From: Muribaculaceae bacterium Zag1
GTDB taxonomy: Bacteria; Bacteroidota; Bacteroidia; Bacteroidales; Muribaculaceae
Direction of reading: 5' to 3'
Assembly (NCBI GenBank): GCA_002633115.1
Contig: NWBJ01000010.1
Location: forward strand, 22,890 to 86,889
DNA length: 64,000 nucleotides
Shown: piece by piece, positions 40,668 to 46,486 of the stretch
How positions within the stretch are numbered: the stretch's first letter is position 1
Layout: every line of letters begins with the position of its first letter
Made by a program: the position numbers and the translations under genes
The notes under the pieces: generated by a model
The model's database searches: none
What the model was told of the DNA's origin: nothing
The model's input: the letters and a program-made list of their open reading frames with translations, nothing else

Positions 40668-41618
40668 TTAGAAGTTCGGTCTCCTGCCGGTGGCGCTCGG
40701 TGCTGATGTTCCTGCCGCGCTTGCGCCTTGTCCTGCGCTCCCGCTCTGGGTCGCATTCGCGCTTCCTGCCGCGCCTTCGATTGTCTCTGGCGCAGTTCCA
40801 TCTGCTGGGCCTCCGCTTGCGGCTGACGCGCTCTCTGCGCCTTCCTGGCCCTCGCCTTGCGGCTCAGCCTCTGCCGTGCCTTGCGGTGCCTGTCCGGCCG
40901 CTGGCTCCTGCATCCATGAGTTGAATGGATTGGGGTCGATGGCCTCGCCTCTCAGGCTGTGGTCGCGGATCTCTGAGTAGCTCACGTCTACCACCTGCGC
41001 CTTGCCCACGTCCTCTGCCTCCTCCTGGGTCATCAGGCCCAGCGAGATCTCTGGCGCGTAGGTGCGCTGCCAAAAGGCCGCGGCCCTGTAGCGGAACATC
41101 TGCTCTGGCATCGATTTCCACTTGCTCCCGGGCTTGCTCGCCCAGCCCTCCGCGTTCACCATCTTCCAGGTGATCCATGTCCCCTTCAGCGGCGATTGCT
41201 TCTTGGTGTCGCTCTTGGCGTAGCCCACGCAGCGGATTGCAAAGCCCTGGTCGTTGACGTTTTTCCCGTTCCCCTCGTATTCCAAGGGCTGGAATCTTCC
41301 GCAGGTGTTGATGCACCCGATCAGGAATTTAGAGCTCCATGCCGGGTTGCCATGCACGATGAAGAGGTTCTGCATCACCATCAGCGGATCTGCTCCCATT
41401 CGCGCTGCCATGTTGATGGCTATCGCGCAGTTGGCCGGGTTCTTCTGGTACACCGTCGGCAGCACTGTCGATTGCGCGTAGTAGTCGCCCATCGCCTTTA
41501 CAAGTTCGAATTGTCGGCTCATCTGGCCGATTGGCGAAAGCGCGAATTGCGCCTCTGCCTGTCGCGTCATCAGCTCAAGGTCGCTCGCCTTGGCTTGGAT
41601 TGCTTGGTCTTGTTCCAT
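40668..41618 (-). CDS. recT: RecT-family single-strand annealing protein
   Basis: 316 residues. The RecT core covers about 40-215 (NCAIAINMAARMGADPLMVM; GNPAWSSKFLIGCINTCGRF; EQMFRYRAAAFWQRTYAPEI). The last 80 residues are a low-complexity Ala/Gly/Glu tail (AEPQGEGQEGAESASAASGG), probably disordered, ending GRRPNF, like the aromatic tails that recruit SSB-type partners. It promotes annealing and strand exchange with the neighbouring nuclease and Rad50-like ATPase. Confidence 0.9.
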   Translation of the reverse strand: MEQDQAIQAKASDLELMTRQAEAQFALSPIGQMSRQFELVKAMGDYYAQSTVLPTVYQKNPANCAIAINMAARMGADPLMVMQNLFIVHGNPAWSSKFLIGCINTCGRFQPLEYEGNGKNVNDQGFAIRCVGYAKSDTKKQSPLKGTWITWKMVNAEGWASKPGSKWKSMPEQMFRYRAAAFWQRTYAPEISLGLMTQEEAEDVGKAQVVDVSYSEIRDHSLRGEAIDPNPFNSWMQEPAAGQAPQGTAEAEPQGEGQEGAESASAASGGPADGTAPETIEGAAGSANATQSGSAGQGASAAGTSAPSATGRRPNF

Positions 41619-41689
41619 GCTTTCTCTTTTTGGTTGTTGTTGTTTTGGGTTGTTTGTTGTCGGCCCCTCGGCTTTTCCTCGGTGCCATG

Positions 41690-43732
41690 TTATCTCACTG
41701 TTAGCTCTGGCTCCTTGCTCACCTTCAGCAGGATTGTCTGCCCTGGTGCCTCAATCTCTTGGTTGGTGCATTCGGCGTTGTCTATGAATATCGGTGCGCA
41801 TGCCTGGTAGTGTCGGCTCAGCGCGTTGATGATGTCGATGCCCGCGGTGATCTTCGAGGCTGTGTTCGCGTCCTCCCATTTCACCCCGTCCACCAGGCAG
41901 TTGCAGCATGGCTTCTCCTCCCCGGTCGTCAGCGTCGGCTCGCTCATCTGGAAGCGCACGTATTTGAAGTGGCCGTTTACTCTGCGCTCCACCTCCGCCA
42001 TGCGGCTCTTCTCCATCTCGTCTATCACCATCAGCTCCTGCTGCACCTTGGCCCTCGCCTCAAGCAGTGTCTCCTGCTCTCGCTCTATTTCCTTGATGCG
42101 GCTCTTCATAGCCTCGATGATTTGTCGGTTGCCCAGCTTGCGCTTCACCTCGTCCAGCCTGGCTGTGATGCTCTTCTTCTTGTCCCGCTCTGCCTCTGCG
42201 TTGAGGTGCTTCTCCGCGGTCCATTGGTTCATCTCTTCGCGGGCTGCCTTTATCTCTTCCTCCAGCTCTCGCCATTGCGGCAGGTCTTCTCCCCTGATTT
42301 GCTGGGCCTCCGCCAGCGGTGGCATCGCATCCAGTTTCGCCTGGGCCTCGGCGACCGCCTCTTCCCATCTCTGGGTATCTGGCTCCACCTTCGCCTGCAG
42401 CTCCGCCAGTTTGGCTTGCGATGCCTCCAGTGCTTTCTCTGCCTCTGCCTTCAGCTGGTTGTTGCTCTGCCCTCGCGCCTCGATGGCATCCAGCTTGCGT
42501 ATCTTGCCCTCGTTGAATTGGTTCCGAGCCTCCTGCCAGTCCTCCGCGTATTTGGCGCATGCTCCCGCGTCCTGGCAGGGCCGGTGGTATATCGGGCAGG
42601 TCAGGCTCTCGCCCTTGGTGAAGGCCTGGGCATCAGCCTCGTCAAATTCTCTCAGCAGTTGCTCGCGGTCGGCGTCGCATTTCGCCATGCGTCTCTTGTC
42701 CTGCTCAATCTTGGTCTTCTCCTGCTCGATGTCATAGCGCAGTTTCGCCATGGCGCGGTCGCGATCCCGCTTGGTCTGCGCCAGTGCCTCCTCCGCGTCG
42801 TTGCGCGCTTGGTTGGCTGCCTTCGCTGCCGCATAGGCTTGCTCCTGGGCCTTGGCCACCGCGTTGCCCTGCTTCTGCATCAGTTTCACCATCTCCTCGG
42901 TCTTCGCCTTGGCGCGGTCGGCCTGGGCTGTGTAATCGTAGAGCAGTGCCTCGATGTCGGCTATCTCTGCCTCTGCCTCCGCCTTCTCGCGCTCCAGCGC
43001 GGCATAGTCCGGCTCTATCGGCGTGTTGCGCTTCACCTCCTCGATCTGGATGGGCTTCTCCTCGATGTCCTTGGTGTACTTGGCGCATTTCGCCGCCAGC
43101 TCCTTGCGCCGCTCCTCCACCGTGGTCCCTGCCAGGCTGTCCAGTAGTCTCGCGAATTCTTCCCGCTGTTGCGAGATGTCGCCGTAGGTCACGTCGCCGC
43201 TGATCGCCAGCAGTATCTGCCGCTTGTCCTGCCATGGGAGCCTGGGGAAATAATAAGGATTCGTAACCGATTTGAATACGTCCAGCGTCAGCAGGCCCTC
43301 CACCTTCGCTCTGTATTCGCTCTCCTTCACCGGCACGTCGTTGACGTAGTATTCGCCCTGGTTCTTCGCGAAGGTCTTCTCTTTCTCCCCGCGCTTGACT
43401 CGCCATACTGCCGTCCATTTGCGCTTCAGCGTCATCGTGGTCACCTCCCCGCTCTGGTCGTCGGTAACCTCTATGGTCCCCGCCACCTCGGGGTTTTCCT
43501 CCATGCGCTGGCTACCGTCAGCGTTGCATGGCCGGATGCCGAAATTCGGAGTCTGGCTGTCCTGCGCGTTCACTCCCCACAGCAGCCACAGGAATGCGTC
43601 CATGATCGTCGTCTTTCCTGTCGCGTTGTCTCCGCTGATGGTCGTTGTGTCGCCCTCAGCAAAGTCCACTCGCCGCTGGGCTATGCCCTTGAATGAGCGG
43701 ATGTCGATGTTCTGCAACTTGATTCTTTTCAT
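41690..43732 (-). CDS. Rad50/SMC-like ATPase
   Basis: 680 residues. Walker A GDNATGKTT is at 34-42. Two long coiled-coil arms flank a Cys-rich hook near residue 380 (CPIYHRPCQDAGAC), longer than the usual CxxC. The ATPase C-lobe ends APIFIDNAECTNQEI, a divergent Walker B/D-loop region with the acid replaced within FIDNAE. It is shorter than bacterial SbcC. A Mre11 partner is not present; the MBL-fold protein may play that part. It opens the recombination operon. Confidence 0.85.
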   Translation of the reverse strand: MKRIKLQNIDIRSFKGIAQRRVDFAEGDTTTISGDNATGKTTIMDAFLWLLWGVNAQDSQTPNFGIRPCNADGSQRMEENPEVAGTIEVTDDQSGEVTTMTLKRKWTAVWRVKRGEKEKTFAKNQGEYYVNDVPVKESEYRAKVEGLLTLDVFKSVTNPYYFPRLPWQDKRQILLAISGDVTYGDISQQREEFARLLDSLAGTTVEERRKELAAKCAKYTKDIEEKPIQIEEVKRNTPIEPDYAALEREKAEAEAEIADIEALLYDYTAQADRAKAKTEEMVKLMQKQGNAVAKAQEQAYAAAKAANQARNDAEEALAQTKRDRDRAMAKLRYDIEQEKTKIEQDKRRMAKCDADREQLLREFDEADAQAFTKGESLTCPIYHRPCQDAGACAKYAEDWQEARNQFNEGKIRKLDAIEARGQSNNQLKAEAEKALEASQAKLAELQAKVEPDTQRWEEAVAEAQAKLDAMPPLAEAQQIRGEDLPQWRELEEEIKAAREEMNQWTAEKHLNAEAERDKKKSITARLDEVKRKLGNRQIIEAMKSRIKEIEREQETLLEARAKVQQELMVIDEMEKSRMAEVERRVNGHFKYVRFQMSEPTLTTGEEKPCCNCLVDGVKWEDANTASKITAGIDIINALSRHYQACAPIFIDNAECTNQEIEAPGQTILLKVSKEPELTVR

Positions 43733-43770
43733 GTTCCTAGTCTTTAGTTGTTGTCTCTGGGTTGTCCCTG

Positions 43771-43858
43771 TGGAAGGCGCGGGAGTCGAACCCGCCTATG
43801 CCAGCGCGGCTGAGCTCTCTTGCCGCGCCTTGGATGTCTCCGCTCCATCCAGCCTCCC
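43771..43858 (-). tRNA. tRNA-like cloverleaf with atypical anticodon arm
   Basis: The 88-base minus-strand segment folds by eye into a cloverleaf. The acceptor is GGGAGGC with GCCTTCC (one G-U pair) plus discriminator A. The D arm is GATG/CATC with a GG in the loop. The T arm is perfect, GCGGG-TTCGACT-CCCGC. The central arm is a 7-bp stem GCGCGGC/GCCGCGC with an 11-base loop, so no anticodon can be assigned. CCA is not encoded. It lies between the Rad50-like gene and the early genes. It could be a degenerate phage tRNA or a tRNA mimic. Confidence 0.42.
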
Positions 43859-43864
43859 GTGTTT

Positions 43865-43888
43865 GGCGCGGGTGCTTGCTCCCGCGCC
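43865..43888. other. Perfect GC hairpin
   Basis: GGCGCGGG, 8-base loop, CCCGCGCC: an 8-bp all-GC stem, 6 bases from the tRNA-like fold and sharing the GGCGCGGG word with it. It is not followed by a T tract on either strand, so it is not a typical terminator. The stretch 43,740-44,170 has no convincing gene and appears to be structured non-coding DNA. Confidence 0.6.
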
Positions 43889-44171
43889 TGGCAGTCCCCG
43901 GCTGGGTCCTGCCCTGGTTTGAAAATAAAAGTATTAAGAACCGTTCGTTTCCGCCTCTCGGCGTGGGCCACCCCTCTCTCGGGGCTTGCCGTTCCCTCTT
44001 CTTTTCTCCATCTCTATCCCCTCATTTCACCTTAAATCAATGAAAAACAAAAAAAGGGTTAATGACAAGTTCCTAAAATAATCTTTTCGCCTTGCTGATT
44101 TCTCTTCTGTTTATTTCTATGGATTTTTGTTAACTCTCTCCTTCGGTCGGCTCCCCCTCTGGGGTACCTCC

Positions 44172-44375
44172 TTATATGTCCTGTTCCCAAAATCGGATCA
44201 AATCCTTTCCAAGGTACCGCGGCCTGAGGCTGTGCTTGAAAAAGCGCGGCTTCAGCAGCCCTGCCTTCGTCCAGCGGTAGATCGAATCTCGGCAAACCCC
44301 CAGGGCCTTCGCCGCCTGAGTCACGTTCAGCCGAGCCTCCGGCTGCACGTCGGGCCTCGTCGATGTCATGCACAT
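44172..44375 (-). CDS. MerR/excisionase-type HTH protein
   Basis: 67 residues from MCMTSTRPDVQPEARLNVTQ. The helix-turn-helix LNVTQAAKALGVCRDSIYRW is followed by the wing KPRFFKHSLRPRYLGKDLIR, as in phage excisionases and MerR-like DNA-binding domains (HTH_17). The longer open frame to 44450 lies over the preceding gene. An excisionase or early transcription factor is likely; it starts 10 bases inside the upstream gene. Confidence 0.75.
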   Translation of the reverse strand: MCMTSTRPDVQPEARLNVTQAAKALGVCRDSIYRWTKAGLLKPRFFKHSLRPRYLGKDLIRFWEQDI

Positions 44376-44617
44376 GACCGCCCTCCTTCCTTCTCCTTCA
44401 TCGTTGTTGCGGACCTCTGGCTTCTCTTGGCTCGCCTTGCCTCTCTCCATGCCGGCTGGGCTATCAGCTTGTGCATCGCTGCCGCTCCCGCCAGCATCAG
44501 TCCCACCGGCAGCGGGTCGATGTGCGCCGCCATCATCCTCGCGGCTTGCGCCATGAAGAATGCCGCCGCTGTGGCTCCCAGTGCGAGCCTGATTATCGAT
44601 ATTGTCTGTCGTTCCAT
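44366..44617 (-). CDS. Small membrane protein, early region
   Basis: 83 residues from MERQTISIIRLALGATAAAF. Two hydrophobic stretches (LALGATAAAFFMAQAARMMA and LPVGLMLAGAAAMHKLIA) suggest a membrane hairpin; the end is basic (REARRAKRSQRSA). It carries the early leader element (GACAACCCGAAAAAA) before its ATG. A superinfection or lysis-control role is possible but unsupported. Confidence 0.6.
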   Translation of the reverse strand: MERQTISIIRLALGATAAAFFMAQAARMMAAHIDPLPVGLMLAGAAAMHKLIAQPAWREARRAKRSQRSATTMKEKEGGRSCA

Positions 44618-44658
44618 GTCGTTGCGTTTTTTCGGGTTGTCTTTTCCTGCCTGGTTGC

Positions 44659-44892
44659 TCAGGCTATTCTCTCGATGGTGTACTTGGCCCCGTTGTCCTC
44701 CGGGGTGATGCGCCATTCTCCGTCGCCGCGCTCGGTCATGCGCTTGGCCTGGATGTATACGCTGCTGTAGCTCCCGAGCTCCCCGGCGTAGTACTTGGCC
44801 TTCTGCCCTGGCGCGAATGCCAGCAGCGTGTCGCTGATCGATGGCTTCATCGCCAGCGGCTTGCTGGCTCCTTCCTGTGCTTTCGTTTCCAT
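44659..44892 (-). CDS. First early protein, unknown
   Basis: 77 residues (METKAQEGASKPLAMKPSIS ... YTIERIA). It is the first gene of the leftward early operon, about 110 bases after the promoter at 45.01-45.04 kb, with the leader GACAACCCGAAAAAG before its ATG. Sequence suggests a small beta domain (KAKYYAGELGSYSSVYIQAK). A regulatory role is likely by position only. Confidence 0.62.
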   Translation of the reverse strand: METKAQEGASKPLAMKPSISDTLLAFAPGQKAKYYAGELGSYSSVYIQAKRMTERGDGEWRITPEDNGAKYTIERIA

Positions 44893-44956
44893 TGTCTTGC
44901 GTCTTTTTCGGGTTGTCTTTCCTTCTTATTTGTTTGTCTCTTAAAAAGTTATTTCG

Positions 44957-44964
44957 TATCTTTG
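44957..44964 (+). promoter_or_regulatory. Promoter of the repressor-HNH transcript
   Basis: TATCTTTG in TTTCGTATCTTTGCGG, a Bacteroidetes -7 box, about 110 bases before the repressor ATG. Transcription would begin near 44,971 and run right, through the opposing early promoter, leaving a long 5' leader. Confidence 0.6.
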
Positions 44965-45011
44965 CGGTTAATTTACTTTGTTAATCAAAGTCTTTGCTCT
45001 CTAAGACACTG

Positions 45012-45043
45012 CAAAGTTAAACCAAAAGTTTCAATTATACAAC
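45012..45043 (-). promoter_or_regulatory. Early leftward (lytic) promoter
   Basis: Minus strand GTTG (about 45,040) followed after 20 bases by TAACTTTG (45,012-45,019), close to the -33/-7 consensus. It would drive the early operon from 44,892 leftward. It points toward the repressor promoter at 44,957, so the two transcripts overlap for roughly 35 bases. Confidence 0.65.
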
Positions 45044-45076
45044 TATTCGGATAAAATTAAGTCTTAAAGTTTGCAA

Positions 45077-45457
45077 ATGGTCAATTTGAATAAAATTAAG
45101 GTCCTCGCGGCTGAGAAAAAGATAGGTCTCGGAGATCTCGCCTCTGAGGTTGGCATCACCCATCAGGCCCTCAACAAGATTCTCCGTACAAACTCTACAA
45201 GTCTCGACACTCTGGAAAAAATTTCGCAAGCCCTCGGGGTCTCCATCGACTCCTTCTTTGAATCGGGCATGGTTATCGTGGAAGGCAACAATGACCCGGG
45301 TGCTGGTCGCGGTAATGTCGTCTCCGTCGATTCTGAGGCTGTCCGCCTGTTGATAAATGAAATGGCAGAACAACGCAAGTTCTATGCTGCGCTGGTCGCT
45401 AAGCGTGATGAACAAATTGATGAATTTATCGCTCTGGAAAAGGCGCGAATGAAATAA
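45077..45457 (+). CDS. XRE-family prophage repressor
   Basis: About 126 residues from MVNLNKIKVLAAEKKIGLGD. The helix-turn-helix covers about 3-60 (DLASEVGITHQALNKILRTN; TLEKISQALGVSIDSFF). The rest is helical and probably dimerises (EQRKFYAALVAKRDEQIDEF). It is short, lacks a LexA-type protease domain, and so would not respond to RecA by self-cleavage. It is encoded opposite the early operon next to the face-to-face promoters, the expected place for the lysogeny repressor. Confidence 0.85.
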   Translation: MVNLNKIKVLAAEKKIGLGDLASEVGITHQALNKILRTNSTSLDTLEKISQALGVSIDSFFESGMVIVEGNNDPGAGRGNVVSVDSEAVRLLINEMAEQRKFYAALVAKRDEQIDEFIALEKARMK

Positions 45458-45462
45458 TTCCC

Positions 45463-46089
45463 ATGGCTAACCCAAAATTCCAAAACTGGGGAGAATACCT
45501 CCTCTGGGTCTATTCCTCCCTCAATATGATGATGGCTGCGCTCAGGCTGGGTCTCGATCGCTACGACCGCCGCTGTTATGCCATGCGCTCCTCCCGCTTC
45601 AAGGCCTACAAGGAAGGTCGCGCCCATGTCGCCTCCCTCTATAAAAACAATATCTGGAAAATGGCAGCCCCCCAGGATGAGTGCTGGTATTGCGGTCGCC
45701 CGGTCTCCGAGTGCGGTCCCCTCTCCGCGGATCATATCCTGCCGCGCTCCCGCGGTGGTGGCGATGAGTTCGACAATATCGCCTTCTGCTGTCGCTCCTG
45801 CAATTCCTCCAAGTCGGCCAGCGATCTCGTCCTCTGGTCCCTCGATTCCCTGGAGACATTGCCCTCCTTCTTTATGCTCTGCATCTACCTAAAGCTCGTC
45901 TACGCCTATTCCGAAAGGCTGGGCCTCTTCCCCCTCCACCGCGTCGACCTCCTCTCCATGGATTTGCCTTTCTCGGTGTCCTCGGTCGATATGCTCCTGG
46001 ATTTTTTCGTCCATGTCTTCGATGAGGCTGAGGATCCTGCCCCCGCTCCTGCTCCCGATCCGGTGGTCTTCCCCTCCCTCTTCGCGTAA
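45463..46089 (+). CDS. HNH endonuclease-like protein in the immunity operon
   Basis: 208 residues. HNH pattern: CWYCGRPVSEC, then SADHILPRSRGGGDEFDNIA, then CCRSCNSSK. The N-terminus is helical (EYLLWVYSSLNMMMAALRLG). The C-terminus is hydrophobic, then Pro/Ala-rich (APAPAPDPVV). It begins 5 bases after the repressor stop and is thus likely expressed in the lysogen, which suggests a function against other phages or in prophage maintenance. This is an inference; it might also be a morphogenesis nuclease. Confidence 0.8.
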   Translation: MANPKFQNWGEYLLWVYSSLNMMMAALRLGLDRYDRRCYAMRSSRFKAYKEGRAHVASLYKNNIWKMAAPQDECWYCGRPVSECGPLSADHILPRSRGGGDEFDNIAFCCRSCNSSKSASDLVLWSLDSLETLPSFFMLCIYLKLVYAYSERLGLFPLHRVDLLSMDLPFSVSSVDMLLDFFVHVFDEAEDPAPAPAPDPVVFPSLFA

Positions 46090-46256
46090 AGTTCCCGTAA
46101 TTTTCGCGTACAGTCTGTCCTCTGTTCCGCATCCTCCCTGCGGCTCCTGCTCCCCTGAAAATGCGCGGAAAATTCCCTAATGTTTGCGCAAATGCTTGTA
46201 CATGAAATTTTACCCATTTATAACATTCTTTCCCTCAAGCGGTTGTGTTGTCTCGT
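46090..46256. other. Non-coding phage end next to att
   Basis: No gene seen. Two related words, CCCGTAATTTTCGCG near 46,095 and CGCGGAAAATTCCC near 46,164, lie in opposite orientation and are possible integrase arm sites. The sequence then becomes A/T-rich up to the tRNA core. Confidence 0.4.
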
Positions 46257-46308
46257 CCCTCTGGTTTGGGACCAGGTGGTCGCAGGTTCGAATCCTGTCA
46301 CCCGACCA
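46257..46308 (+). other. Prophage att site: 3' half of tRNA-Pro(TGG)
   Basis: The sequence matches a tRNA from the anticodon arm to CCA: stem TCTGG, loop TTTGGGA with anticodon TGG, stem CCAGG, T arm with GGTTCGAATCC, and end ACCCGACCA. The 5' half is absent; phage DNA replaces it. This is what integration into the 3' part of a tRNA gene leaves at the far end of a prophage. The intact tRNA should be at the left end. Confidence 0.82.
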
Positions 46309-46321
46309 AATTTTATCTATA

Positions 46322-46351
46322 ATCGCTTGTAAATCAAAACTTTACAAGCGA
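46322..46351 (+). terminator. tRNA terminator hairpin
   Basis: TCGCTTGTAAA, loop TCAAAAC, TTTACAAGCGA followed by TTTTATTTTA: an 11-bp stem with a T tract, 14 bases after the tRNA end. It terminates the original host tRNA-Pro gene and now insulates the prophage from the host gene to its right. Confidence 0.78.
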
Positions 46352-46486
46352 TTTTATTTTACTACATATAAATTTAGGGGCAGGTGCAAAAGTCTCGTGA
46401 AATTTCACACTTTTTGTAATCTCTAAACAAGATAAAAGTTGTAACTTTACAATCAAAACAGATTCTGTCTGTGCTTAACCTTATCA

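Noticed and set aside
43744..43971. 75-codon minus-strand open frame over the tRNA-like segment
   Set aside because: Basic low-complexity translation, and the structured RNA reading explains the sequence better.
44172..46256. Phage integrase expected near the att site
   Set aside because: No tyrosine or serine recombinase motif in any frame here; the integrase is probably past the left edge of the window.
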